Source of the DNA: Streptomyces sp. NRRL F-2664
GTDB lineage: Bacteria; Actinomycetota; Actinomycetes; Streptomycetales; Streptomycetaceae
DNA: 64,000 bases
Direction of reading: 5' to 3'
Assembly: GCF_000719345.1 (NCBI RefSeq)
Contig: NZ_JOFX01000004.1
Span: 234,234-298,233, forward strand
Positions 7,050 through 15,404 of the stretch are shown here, one piece after another. Position 1 is the stretch's first letter. Every line of letters begins with the position of its first letter. Below the pieces are notes generated by a model, which made no database searches, was not told the DNA's origin, and saw only the letters and a list, made by a program, of their open reading frames with translations. Made by a program: the position numbers and the translations under genes.

Positions 7050-8336
7050 ATGCCAACCGACACCTCTCCCGGGGCCCTCCCGGCGCGCGCGCCCCTCGCG
7101 CCCGCGCCCGGCGAACCCGTCCTCGACGTGGTGATCCCGGTCTTCAACGAGGAGAAGGACCTCGGGCCGTGCGTGCGCAGACTGCACGAGCACCTGACGC
7201 GGACCTTTCCCTATCCCTTCCGGATCACGGTCGCCGACAACGCCAGCACCGACCGCACACCCGAGGTCGCGGCCGGGCTCGCCGCGGCACTGGACTGCGT
7301 ACGCAGCACCCGTCTGGAGGAGAAGGGCCGGGGCAGGGCGCTGCGTACGGTCTGGTCCGGCTCCGATGCACCCGTTCTCGCCTACATGGACGTGGACCTC
7401 TCCACCGACCTCAACGCCCTGCTGCCGCTGGTCGCCCCGCTGATCTCCGGTCACTCCGATCTCGCCATCGGCACCCGCCTGGCCCGTTCCTCACGGGTCG
7501 TGCGGGGAGCGAAGCGGGAGTTCGTCTCCCGCGCCTACAACCTCCTGCTGCGTTCCTCCCTCGCTGCCCGATTCACCGACGCCCAGTGCGGATTCAAGGC
7601 CATCCGGCGCGAGGTCGCGGAGCGGCTGTTGCCGCTGGTGGAGGACACGGGCTGGTTCTTCGACACCGAACTGCTCGTACTCGCCGAACGCGCCGGACTG
7701 CGGATCCACGAGGTGCCGGTGGACTGGGTCGACGATCCCGACTCCACCGTGCACATCGTCAGGACCGCGACCGAGGACCTCAAAGGCGTCTGGCGGGTGG
7801 GCCGGGCGCTGGCCGTCGGGGCGCTCCCGCTCGACCGGCTCGCCCGCCCCTTCGGCGACGACCCGCGCGACCGCACCGCGGTACCGGGGGTGGACGGCGG
7901 CCTGGCCCGCCAGTTCATCGGCTTCTGCACCGTCGGAGTCCTCTCCACGCTGCTCTATCTGGTGCTCTACTCCGCCTTCCGGGGCGGAGCCGGAGCCGGG
8001 CCCCAACTCGCCAACGCAGCCGCCCTGCTGCTCTCCGCCGTGGCCAACACGGCGGCCAACCGCCGCCTCACCTTCGGTGTCCGCGGCAGGGCGGGGGCCG
8101 TACGCCACCAGGCCCAGGGCCTGGTGGTCTTCGGCATCGGCCTGGCCCTCACCAGCGGCTCCCTCGCCGCCCTGACGGCGGCCACGCCCCGTCCCGCCCA
8201 CGGCACCGAACTGGCCGTGCTGATCACCGCGAACCTCGCAGCCACCGTGCTGCGCTTCCTGCTGCTGCGCGCCTGGGTGTTCCCCGAGCGGCGCAGCACC
8301 CCTTCCCGCACCGCCACATCCAAGGAGGGCCGATGA
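7050..8336 (+). CDS. Glycosyltransferase family 2 fused to a GtrA domain
   Basis: The 428-residue protein has an N-terminal GT2 domain of the dolichyl/polyprenyl-phosphate type: LDVVIPVFNEEKDL, VADNASTDRT, the metal-binding YMDVDLSTD, DAQCGFKAIRRE, and WFFDTELL. After about residue 280 comes a GtrA-like domain with four membrane helices (RQFIGFCTVGVLSTLLYLVLYSAF and following). Such fusions load a sugar onto a polyprenyl phosphate and move or retain it in the membrane. The start ATG at 7050 has GAGGG upstream. It overlaps the next gene by ATGA. With the following GT39-like protein it forms a plausible pair that makes a lipid-linked sugar and transfers it outside the cell. Confidence 0.92.
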   Translation: MPTDTSPGALPARAPLAPAPGEPVLDVVIPVFNEEKDLGPCVRRLHEHLTRTFPYPFRITVADNASTDRTPEVAAGLAAALDCVRSTRLEEKGRGRALRTVWSGSDAPVLAYMDVDLSTDLNALLPLVAPLISGHSDLAIGTRLARSSRVVRGAKREFVSRAYNLLLRSSLAARFTDAQCGFKAIRREVAERLLPLVEDTGWFFDTELLVLAERAGLRIHEVPVDWVDDPDSTVHIVRTATEDLKGVWRVGRALAVGALPLDRLARPFGDDPRDRTAVPGVDGGLARQFIGFCTVGVLSTLLYLVLYSAFRGGAGAGPQLANAAALLLSAVANTAANRRLTFGVRGRAGAVRHQAQGLVVFGIGLALTSGSLAALTAATPRPAHGTELAVLITANLAATVLRFLLLRAWVFPERRSTPSRTATSKEGR

Positions 8337-10549
8337 CCACGGCAGCACTCCCCATCCGCCCGGCCGCCGTGGCCGGAGCCGCCACCGACCGCCCCCACTG
8401 GGAACGGCCCGCACTCGCCGGGCTGCTGCTCGCCACCGCGGCCCTGCTCCTGTGGGACCTGGACTCGTCCGGCTACGCGAACTCCTTCTACTCGGCCGCG
8501 GTCCAGGCCGGCAGCGAGAGCTGGAAGGCCTTCTTCTTCGGCTCGTCCGACGCGGGCAACTCCATCACGGTCGACAAGCCCCCGGCCGCCCTGTGGCCGA
8601 TGATGCTGTCGGTCCGGCTGTTCGGCCTCGGTTCCTGGCAGATCCTCGTCCCGCAGGCACTGATGGGGGTGGCGACCACCGCGGTCCTGTACGCCGCCGT
8701 ACGCCGCCAGTTCGGCGCGGGAGCCGCGCTGCTGAGCGGCGCCGCCTTCGCGCTGACGCCCGTCGTCGCGCTGATGTTCCGCTTCAACAACCCCGACGCG
8801 CTGCTGACCCTGCTGCTGACCGTCACCGTCTACTGCCTGATTCGGGCCCTGGAAGGCGCGCACACCCGCTGGCTGGTCTGGGCCGGGGTAGCGGTCGGCG
8901 CGGCCTTCCTCACCAAGACGCTGCAGGCCTTCGTCATCCTGCCGCCGCTCGCCGTGCTGTACGCGGTCTGCGCGCCGACCGGGCTGCGTCGCAGGCTCGG
9001 CCAGCTGCTGCTGGCGGGTGGCGCGATGGTGGTGGCGGGCGGCTGGTGGGTCGCCGTGGTCGAGCTGTGGCCCGCGTCCTCCCGCCCGTACATCGGCGGT
9101 TCGCAGAACAACTCCTTCTTGGAACTGACCCTCGGCTACAACGGTCTGGGCCGGATCAACGGCAACGAGACCGGCAGTGTCGGTGGCGGGGCGGCCGGCC
9201 CCGGGGGCGGTGGTGGGCGTTGGGGGGAGAGCGGGATCGACCGGCTGTTCTCCGACGCCATCGGCGGGCAGGTCTCCTGGCTGCTGCCGGCGGCGCTGGT
9301 GCTGCTCGTGGCGGGACTCGTGATCACCTGGCGGGCCGGCCGGGCCACCGACTCGGTGGACGGCATGGCGCGGGCGGCCTTCCTGGCCTGGGGCGGCCCG
9401 CTGCTGATCACCGCGGTGGTCTTCAGCTCCATGCAGGGGATCTTCCACGAGTACTACACCGTGGCGCTGGCCCCCTTCGTGGCCGCGTTGATCGGCATGG
9501 GCGTCGCCGTGCTGTGGGAGGAGCGCGGCAGTGCTGCGGCCGCCGTCACCCTCTCCGGCACGCTCGCGCTGACGGCGCTCTGGTCGTACGTCCTGCTCGG
9601 GCGCGCCACCGGCTACCTGCCGTGGCTGCGGTGGGCGGTGTTGGCGGGCGGACTGCTCGCTGCGGTCGCACTGCCGTTCGCGGGGCGGGTCGGCCGGCGG
9701 GTGCTGCGGGTCACGGCGGGCCTCGGGGTGGCGGCGGCCCTGGCCGGGCCGTTCGCGTACTGCCTGACCACCGTGAACACCGGGCACACCGGCTCCATCG
9801 TGACCGCGGGACCGGCGGTGGCGGGCGGCCGGGGAGGCCCGGGCGGGATGGCGGGCGGCCCGGGAGGACCGGGGGGCTTCGGCGAACTGCGGCAGGGCGG
9901 CCCGGGCGGGCCGGGTCGGGGTGCCCCGGGCGGTGTCGGCAGTCCCGGAGGTCCTGGCGGATCCCTGGGTCAGGGCGGCGGGCAGCAGCCGGGCGGCGCG
10001 TTCGCGCAGGGCGCCGTACCGCCGGGACAGAGCCAGGGTCAGGGCGGCCTGCCCGGTGCGGACGGTCGCGGCGCCGAGTGGTCCGGAGGCTTCGCCGGCG
10101 GGCCGGCGGGCGGCGGCCCGGGCGGCGCCGGGGGTCTGCTCAACGGCGCCCGGGTCGGCGCCGAGGCGAAGGCGGCCCTCACGGCGGACGCCGACTCCTA
10201 CACCTGGGCGGCGGCGGCCATCGGCTCGCAGAACGCGGCCAGTTACCAGCTGGCGTCGGGTGTCCCCGTCATGCCGGTCGGCGGCTTCAACGGCAGTGAT
10301 CCGTCACCGACCCTGGAGCAGTTCCAGCAGTACGTGCGGGACGGGAAGATTCACTGGTTCATCGGCCGGGACAGCGCCGGCAGCGGTACCGGCGAGGCCG
10401 CCGAAGACGGCGGCGGACGCCGTGGCGGCGGTCCCGGAGGTCCGGGTGGCGGCACCAGTACGGAGATCGAGAACTGGGTCAGGGCGACGTTCGAGGAGTC
10501 CGCGGTCGGCGGAGCCGCCTTCTACGATCTGACCAAGCCGACGTCCTGA
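8333..10549 (+). CDS. GT39/PMT-like membrane glycosyltransferase with Gly-rich insert
   Basis: The 738-residue polytopic protein belongs to the ArnT/PMT-like group. The N-terminal half has about eight to ten membrane helices, with the signature WDLDSSGYANSFYSAAVQA and TVDKPPAALWPMMLSVRLFG (acidic catalytic site in the first external loop), then FRFNNPDALLTLLLTVTVY. The C-terminal part is external. It contains about 120 residues of Gly/Pro/Gln low complexity (GGPGGPGG and similar) and then a compact folded segment (SYTWAAAAIGSQNAASYQL...KIHWFIGRD). It accepts sugars from polyprenyl-phosphate donors. ATGA overlap with the GT2-GtrA gene shows a single operon with the two-component system. The acceptor is unknown. 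Confidence 0.9.
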   Translation: MTTAALPIRPAAVAGAATDRPHWERPALAGLLLATAALLLWDLDSSGYANSFYSAAVQAGSESWKAFFFGSSDAGNSITVDKPPAALWPMMLSVRLFGLGSWQILVPQALMGVATTAVLYAAVRRQFGAGAALLSGAAFALTPVVALMFRFNNPDALLTLLLTVTVYCLIRALEGAHTRWLVWAGVAVGAAFLTKTLQAFVILPPLAVLYAVCAPTGLRRRLGQLLLAGGAMVVAGGWWVAVVELWPASSRPYIGGSQNNSFLELTLGYNGLGRINGNETGSVGGGAAGPGGGGGRWGESGIDRLFSDAIGGQVSWLLPAALVLLVAGLVITWRAGRATDSVDGMARAAFLAWGGPLLITAVVFSSMQGIFHEYYTVALAPFVAALIGMGVAVLWEERGSAAAAVTLSGTLALTALWSYVLLGRATGYLPWLRWAVLAGGLLAAVALPFAGRVGRRVLRVTAGLGVAAALAGPFAYCLTTVNTGHTGSIVTAGPAVAGGRGGPGGMAGGPGGPGGFGELRQGGPGGPGRGAPGGVGSPGGPGGSLGQGGGQQPGGAFAQGAVPPGQSQGQGGLPGADGRGAEWSGGFAGGPAGGGPGGAGGLLNGARVGAEAKAALTADADSYTWAAAAIGSQNAASYQLASGVPVMPVGGFNGSDPSPTLEQFQQYVRDGKIHWFIGRDSAGSGTGEAAEDGGGRRGGGPGGPGGGTSTEIENWVRATFEESAVGGAAFYDLTKPTS

Positions 10550-10570
10550 TGCCGTCGCGGGAACTGATCT

Positions 10571-10598
10571 GCGGGACACGCCGCGAGGCGTGTCCCGC
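10571..10598. terminator. Terminator after the sensor/glycosyltransferase operon
   Basis: A perfect 12-bp stem (10571-10582 with 10587-10598) and GCGA loop lie 21 bp after the stop of the last gene. The next gene is convergent, so it may act in both directions. Confidence 0.8.
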
Positions 10599-10820
10599 CG
10601 GTATCACCCGGGCGGACCGGGCAGGGCGGCGGTTCGACCGGCGCCCACCCGGCCGTTCGGCAGTTCCTTCCGCCCGGCTGTCGATGTCCTGACCGCCGCA
10701 TCCCGGCCAGGGCCACCGCTGCTGCTGCCGCGGCCGGGATCAGGCCTGCGCCCGGGACCCGGGCGCGGGCCGGCGGTCGTGTCCCTCTCCGCCCGTGCCC
10801 TTGCCCTTGCCCTTGCCCTT

Positions 10821-12440
10821 TCAGACCGTGGCCTTTCCAGCCGTGACCGGGGCTGCCCCCTCGGAAGCCGGGGCCGGGGAGTGCACCGCGGGCTTCGACT
10901 TCAGGGCGACCTCCTTGATGAACAGCACCAGCACCAGTCCGAGGAGCGCGAACGGGGCGGCGTAGAGGAAGACGTCGCCGACGCCGTGCCCGTAGGCGGA
11001 CTCGACGACCTCGCGGAGGGGCGCGGGCAGCTGGTCGAGGTCGGGGATCCCGCCGCCGGTGGTGCCGTGTCGGCCCATGGCCGCCGCGGCCTTCGGGCCG
11101 AGGGCGGTGAGGCCGTCCTGGACGTAGTGCGTGACCTGGTGGGCCATGACCGCGCCCAGCGCCGAGACGCCCATCGCGCCACCGAGGGAGCGGAAGAAGG
11201 TGACGACCGAGCTGGCCGCGCCCAGGTCCTCGGGAGCCACCTGGTTCTGGGTGGCCAGGACCAGGTTCTGCATCATCATGCCGAGACCGAGGCCGGTCAC
11301 CGCCATGTAGACCGCGATGTGCCAGTAGGGGGTGTCGTGGCGCAGGGTGCCGAGCAGGCCCATGCCGGCCGTCAGCAGCAGACCGCCGGAGACGAGCCAG
11401 GCCTTCCACCGACCGGTCTTGGTGATCACCTGACCGGAAACGGTGGATGAGACGAAGAGCCCGCCGATCATCGGGATCGTGAGGATTCCGGACATGGTGG
11501 GGGACTCGCCCCGGGCCAGCTGGAAGAACTGGCTGAAGAACACGGTCCCCGAGAACATCGCGATGCCCACGAAGAGCGAGGCGGCCGAGGCGAGGGTGAT
11601 GGTCGTGTTGCGGAAGAGCCGCAGCGGGATGATCGGGTCGCTCGCACGGGACTCGACGAGGACGAAGAGCAGTCCCAGGACCACCGAGCCGCCCGTCATC
11701 GCCCAGGTCTGCCAGGAGATCCACGCGTAGGAGTCGCCGGCCTGCGTGACCCAGATCAGCAGCAGTGAGACGGCGGCGCTGATCAGGAAGGCGCCGAGCC
11801 AGTCGACCTTGACGTCGCGCCGCACCACCGGGAGCCGCAGCGTCTTCTGCAGGACGATCAGCGCGATCACCGCGAAGGGTACGCCCACGTAGAAGCACCA
11901 GCGCCAGCCCAGCCAGTCGGTGTCGGTGATCACGCCGCCCAGCAGCGGGCCGCCGACGGTGGCGACGGCGAAGACCGCGCCCAGGTAGCCGCTGTACCGG
12001 CCGCGCTCGCGGGGCGAGATCATCGCGGCCATCACGATCTGGGCGAGGGCCGAGAGGCCTCCCACGCCGATGCCCTGGACCACGCGGCAGGCGATCAGCG
12101 TGCCGGTGTTCTGGGACATGCCCGCGACCACGGAGCCGAGGACGTAGATCACCAGGGATATCTGGACCAGCAGCTTCTTGCTGAAGAGGTCGGACAGCTT
12201 TCCCCACAGCGGGGTGGCCGCCGTCATGGACAGCAGGGCTGCGGTGACCACCCAGGTGTACGAGGACTGGGTGCCGCCGAGGTCGTTGATGATCTGGGGC
12301 AGGGCGTTGGACACGATCGTGGAGGACAGGATCGCCACGAACATCCCGAGCATGAGCCCGGACAGCGCCTTCATGATCTGGGGGTGCGTCATGCCCACGG
12401 ATGGGGGAGCGGGGGTGGTCGTCGTCTCCGACTGGGCCAT
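10821..12440 (-). CDS. MFS drug transporter, DHA2 (14-TM) family
   Basis: The 539-residue polytopic protein has the DHA2 pattern: FVAILSSTIVSNALPQIINDLGG in TM1 (motif D1), PLWGKLSDLFSKK (motif A), CRVVQGIGVGGLSALAQIV (motif B) and GYLGAVFAVATVGGPLLGGVITD (motif C, antiporter signature). It is predicted to export drugs by proton antiport. The start ATG has GGAAGGAAA upstream. It lies 13 bp after a MarR-type regulator gene on the same strand, an arrangement typical of a substrate-induced efflux operon. A short Ala/Pro-rich tail follows the last helix. Confidence 0.93.
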   Translation of the reverse strand: MAQSETTTTPAPPSVGMTHPQIMKALSGLMLGMFVAILSSTIVSNALPQIINDLGGTQSSYTWVVTAALLSMTAATPLWGKLSDLFSKKLLVQISLVIYVLGSVVAGMSQNTGTLIACRVVQGIGVGGLSALAQIVMAAMISPRERGRYSGYLGAVFAVATVGGPLLGGVITDTDWLGWRWCFYVGVPFAVIALIVLQKTLRLPVVRRDVKVDWLGAFLISAAVSLLLIWVTQAGDSYAWISWQTWAMTGGSVVLGLLFVLVESRASDPIIPLRLFRNTTITLASAASLFVGIAMFSGTVFFSQFFQLARGESPTMSGILTIPMIGGLFVSSTVSGQVITKTGRWKAWLVSGGLLLTAGMGLLGTLRHDTPYWHIAVYMAVTGLGLGMMMQNLVLATQNQVAPEDLGAASSVVTFFRSLGGAMGVSALGAVMAHQVTHYVQDGLTALGPKAAAAMGRHGTTGGGIPDLDQLPAPLREVVESAYGHGVGDVFLYAAPFALLGLVLVLFIKEVALKSKPAVHSPAPASEGAAPVTAGKATV

Positions 12441-12453
12441 GTCTTTCCTTCCG

Positions 12454-12912
12454 CTAGAAGCTCGATCGGAGTCGGGCCAGCAGGGTGTTGAGTACGTCGA
12501 TGTCCTGGGCGGACCAGTCGTGGAGGGCTCGTTCCAGCGCGGCCGTGTACCGGGCGCCGATATCGGCGAGCAGCGCCCGTCCGGCCGGGGTGAGCCGGAG
12601 GATGCGGCAGCGTCCGTCGACCGGGTCCGGTTCGCGCTCGATCCAGCCGCGCTCGGCGCTGTGGGTGACGTGCCGGCTGGTGACCGAGACGTCGACGGCC
12701 ATGAGGTCGGCCAGCCGGCTCAGCCGCATCTCACCGTGCCGGTCGAGCACGGTGAGCACGGCGGCGACGCCGGGCGGGCAGTCCGGGGGCAGGTTGCGGG
12801 CGAGCTCGCGCTTGACCGCACCGATTCCGGTCAGCCGGGCGGCCAGCTCCTCGTGCGGAGCGGTCCGGGTGGTCCGTGTCGCCGGCGTGGTCCGTGTGGT
12901 CCCTGTCGGCAC
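12454..12912 (-). CDS. MarR-family transcriptional regulator
   Basis: The 152-residue protein has the winged-helix MarR core: VAAVLTVLDRHGEMRLSRLADLMAVDVSVTSRHV as the recognition region, then ERGWIEREPDPVDGRCRILRLTPAGRAL as the wing. The N terminus is a Thr/Arg-rich low-complexity tail. The start is GTG at 12912. It precedes the MFS gene by 13 bp. Two tandem palindromes (12929-12943 and 12958-12972) lie just upstream and are probably its operator, giving repression of the efflux operon until a ligand binds. Confidence 0.92.
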   Translation of the reverse strand: MPTGTTRTTPATRTTRTAPHEELAARLTGIGAVKRELARNLPPDCPPGVAAVLTVLDRHGEMRLSRLADLMAVDVSVTSRHVTHSAERGWIEREPDPVDGRCRILRLTPAGRALLADIGARYTAALERALHDWSAQDIDVLNTLLARLRSSF

Positions 12913-12928
12913 CGGGCACCCCCATCTT

Positions 12929-12972
12929 GTTGCTTAAGGCAACCATAGAGGCGGATGGTTGCTACAGGCAAA
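12929..12972. promoter_or_regulatory. Tandem MarR operators
   Basis: GTTGC-TTAAG-GCAAC (12929-12943) is a perfect inverted repeat, and GTTGC-TACAG-GCAAA (12958-12972) is a one-mismatch copy 29 bp further on. They lie immediately upstream of the marR-MFS operon and between it and the divergent small gene at 13028, so they could serve both. Confidence 0.7.
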
Positions 12973-13013
12973 CGAATCCGAGGGTGGGGCGGTAAAAGAA
13001 TCGGAAAACCGGC

Positions 13014-13027
13014 TAGGGTCCTGCTCC
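13014..13027 (+). promoter_or_regulatory. Likely leaderless promoter of the 79-aa gene
   Basis: TAGGGT (13014-13019) fits the Streptomyces -10 pattern TANNNT and ends eight bases before the ATG at 13028. There is no Shine-Dalgarno sequence, so transcription probably starts at or next to the ATG. Confidence 0.5.
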
Positions 13028-13267
13028 ATGGCTGAGAACCACAACTCACAGGGCCCCGAGGGCAACTACGACCCGGCGGGCAGCACCCAGATGTTCCGCG
13101 CCTTCGTCGAGGAGGCCGCACCCGCCCGGCAGGCGGGACCGGGGTCACGTCAGCAGCGCCGCGCCGAGCAGGGGGCGGGCGCATCGTCGAACCCCGCGGT
13201 GAAGGTCGGGCTCGTCCTCGCGCTCGTGCTCATGATCGGCGCGGCCGCCTGGGTGGTCCTGCGCTGA
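13028..13267 (+). CDS. Small single-pass membrane protein, conserved in Streptomyces
   Basis: The 79-residue protein has a hydrophilic N-terminal part (GSTQMFRAFVEEAAPARQ, then a basic RQQRRAEQG) and one C-terminal membrane helix (VKVGLVLALVLMIGAAAWVVL), with almost nothing after it. This is a tail-anchored or N-in arrangement. The ATG has no ribosome site and a TAGGGT hexamer lies just upstream. No function is known to me. It is divergent from the MarR-MFS operon and shares its operator region. Confidence 0.8.
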   Translation: MAENHNSQGPEGNYDPAGSTQMFRAFVEEAAPARQAGPGSRQQRRAEQGAGASSNPAVKVGLVLALVLMIGAAAWVVLR

Positions 13268-13367
13268 GCCCGCGGCTGCGGCGGCGCCCGAAGCCGGCGC
13301 TGCCGGGGGTCGCCGCGGTCGGCGGGCCCTGTGACGGCCGTCCGGGTCTGCCGCCGGCCCGCCGGGG

Positions 13368-14159
13368 TCAGCTCCAGGTCGCGGTGACCCGCCGGGTGTC
13401 CACATGCATGCCGAGCGGCACCCGCCAGGCCTCCAGGCACACCATGTAGGTCTGCGTCTTCGAGGCTCCGCCCGAGAGGGGCGCGGGCAGCGGCTGGGTC
13501 GTGGTGATCGTGGCCCAGTCGACGCCGAGCGCGCCGATGACGTGCGTCGCGAAGCTGACCGTGCCCGAACGCGCCGCAGTGGTACCGGTGTTCGTGAAGG
13601 TCACCGTGACCCGCTCGCACCAGCGGTCCGCCGCCGCGGACCGGGTGGGTGGGGACAGCGTCAGCTGCGCCGGGGTGGCCGGTGGCGGCGCCGGGGGTCT
13701 CGTGCCGGTCCCGCCGGGAGGCCCGGTGGGGCTGGTCGGGCCCGTGGGGCCCACGGGGCCGGTGGGGCTCCCGGGGCTCGTCGGCGTGCCGGGGGTGCCG
13801 GGTGGCGGCGTCGTACGACCCGGGCCGCCTGCCCCTGCGGGGGTGCTGCCGAAGCCGCCGGGACGGGCGGCTGTGGCTCCACCCGGGGTGGAGCCGCCCG
13901 CGGTCTCCGGTCCCGGGGCGGTGGCCGACGTACCGGTCGACCCGGCGGATGCGCCCGCCGGGGACGGGCCGCCGAGCTGCTGGAACTCGACCACGCCCTG
14001 CGGCGCGACATTCTCTCCCGCGCTGCGCTCGGGGCCCGGGGCGGCGCCGCCGACGGCGGAGAAGCCCTCGCGCGCCTGGCCGCCGCAGCCGGTGAGCCCG
14101 GCGACGGCGGTGCAGCACAGGACGAGCAGGGCGGTGGCCGCCCGCGATCCCTTTCGCAT
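13368..14159 (-). CDS. Lipoprotein with collagen-like Gly/Pro/Thr-rich region
   Basis: The 263-residue protein starts with a lipoprotein signal (RAATALLVLCCTAVAGLTGC, lipobox LTGC near residue 25). A long low-complexity region runs to about residue 165, with collagen-like runs such as TGPVGPTGPTSPTGPPG. The C-terminal domain of about 95 residues is folded, with two Cys (RWCERVTVTFTNTG and TYMVCLEAW) and a beta-rich look like a surface adhesion or immunoglobulin-like fold. It is predicted to be anchored on the outer face of the membrane with the folded domain projected through the wall. No known family was recognised. Confidence 0.82.
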   Translation of the reverse strand: MRKGSRAATALLVLCCTAVAGLTGCGGQAREGFSAVGGAAPGPERSAGENVAPQGVVEFQQLGGPSPAGASAGSTGTSATAPGPETAGGSTPGGATAARPGGFGSTPAGAGGPGRTTPPPGTPGTPTSPGSPTGPVGPTGPTSPTGPPGGTGTRPPAPPPATPAQLTLSPPTRSAAADRWCERVTVTFTNTGTTAARSGTVSFATHVIGALGVDWATITTTQPLPAPLSGGASKTQTYMVCLEAWRVPLGMHVDTRRVTATWS

Positions 14160-14331
14160 CGCGCCAGTGTTCCTGACGTTCCGTCAATTGGGAAGCGGCA
14201 GGGAACGAGGTGCCGGGGGAGCAAGGCATCGGGGAGGCGAGAGCCCGGGAGCGAAGTCCTTCGCGCTCGCCCGTCCCCTGCCGGGGCGGAACCTGCCGGG
14301 GCGGACCCGGTGGGGCGCCCCGGCTTTGGCG

Positions 14332-15174
14332 TCAGTCCCCGATGAGGCCCACGCGCAGCTGCGCGAGCGTACGCGTCAGCAGCCGGGAGACGTGCATCTG
14401 GGAGATGCCGACCTCCTCGCCGATCTGCGACTGGGTCATGTTCGCGAAGAACCGCAGCATGATGATCTGCCGTTCCCGGGGCGGGAGTTTGGCCAGCAGC
14501 GGTTTGAGCGACTCGCGGTACTCGACGCCTTCCAGCGCGGAGTCCTCGTAGCCGAGCCGGTCCGCGAGCGAGCCCTCGCCGCCCTCGTCCTCCGGGGAGG
14601 GCGAGTCCAGCGAGGAGGCCGTGTAGGCGTTCCCGACGGCGAGGCCGTCGACGACGTCCTCCTCCGACACCCCCAGCACGGCGGCGAGTTCCGGGACGGT
14701 CGGCGAGCGGTCCAGCTTCTGGGCGAGCTCGTCGCTGGCCTTGGTGAGCGCCAGGCGCAGCTCCTGGAGCCGGCGCGGGACGCGCACGGACCAGGAGGTG
14801 TCCCTAAAGAATCGTTTGATCTCGCCCACGACGGTCGGCATAGCGAAGGTCGGGAACTCCACGCCGCGTTCGCAGTCGAACCGGTCGATCGCCTTGATCA
14901 GCCCGATGGTGCCGACCTGGACGATGTCCTCCATCGGCTCGTTGCGGCTGCGGAAGCGGGCGGCGGCGTACCGCACGAGGGGCAGGTTCAGCTCGATCAG
15001 GGTGTCGCGCACGTAGGCCCGTTCCGGGCTGTCCGCGTCCAGGGTGGCAAGTCGCTGGAAGAGCGAGCGGGAGAGGGTGCGGGTGTCGATGGCTTCCGAG
15101 CGTTCGGAGACTGCCGGCGGCGTCACAGGCTTGACGAGCGTGAGCACCTTGGAGCTGCCCTGGTCTACGGACAT
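14332..15174 (-). CDS. sigN: RNA polymerase sigma factor, SigB/F/G type (SigN)
   Basis: The 280-residue group 3 sigma factor of the SigB/SigF family has region 2 ([56 protein letters not shown]), region 3 (SVRVPRRLQELRLALTKASDELAQKL) and region 4 ([41 protein letters not shown]). The start ATG has AAGGGGG upstream. It lies next to a paralogue at 15405 in the order known for sigN-sigF in S. coelicolor. The names rest on that synteny and family pattern. In S. coelicolor SigN acts in subapical compartments of aerial hyphae. No anti-sigma gene is adjacent. Confidence 0.9.
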   Translation of the reverse strand: MSVDQGSSKVLTLVKPVTPPAVSERSEAIDTRTLSRSLFQRLATLDADSPERAYVRDTLIELNLPLVRYAAARFRSRNEPMEDIVQVGTIGLIKAIDRFDCERGVEFPTFAMPTVVGEIKRFFRDTSWSVRVPRRLQELRLALTKASDELAQKLDRSPTVPELAAVLGVSEEDVVDGLAVGNAYTASSLDSPSPEDEGGEGSLADRLGYEDSALEGVEYRESLKPLLAKLPPRERQIIMLRFFANMTQSQIGEEVGISQMHVSRLLTRTLAQLRVGLIGD

Positions 15175-15346
15175 GCCACCCCCTTGAGGTCGCGGACGGT
15201 CGCGTACGGCGCGCCCGTCTGAGGAACGCAGCTTCCACCTGAATACCGGAGGCGGGGCCGCGGCAAACGCGGTTCAAGCAGAATGTCACATGTCGGCAAC
15301 ACGCTGTAGCGCCAAGTCGACATATATCCCCGGTGACAGAAAGGGG

Positions 15347-15369
15347 CAGAACGTGATCAGCCCGTTCTG
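15347..15369 (-). terminator. Terminator of sigF
   Basis: A 7-bp stem CAGAACG/CGTTCTG with a 9-base loop follows the sigF stop by about 36 bp on the minus strand and is followed by CCCCTTTCT on that strand. It separates sigF from the sigN promoter region. Confidence 0.6.
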
Positions 15370-15404
15370 TCGGGAAACGCGTGAATGATCTCCACCCGTT
15401 CCGG

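Noticed and set aside
7169..8332. N-terminal extension that would give the GT39-like protein about 390 more residues
   Set aside because: It overlaps the GT2-GtrA gene in another frame and is Arg/Pro-rich. The ATGA overlap at 8333 with AAGGAGG upstream is the natural start.
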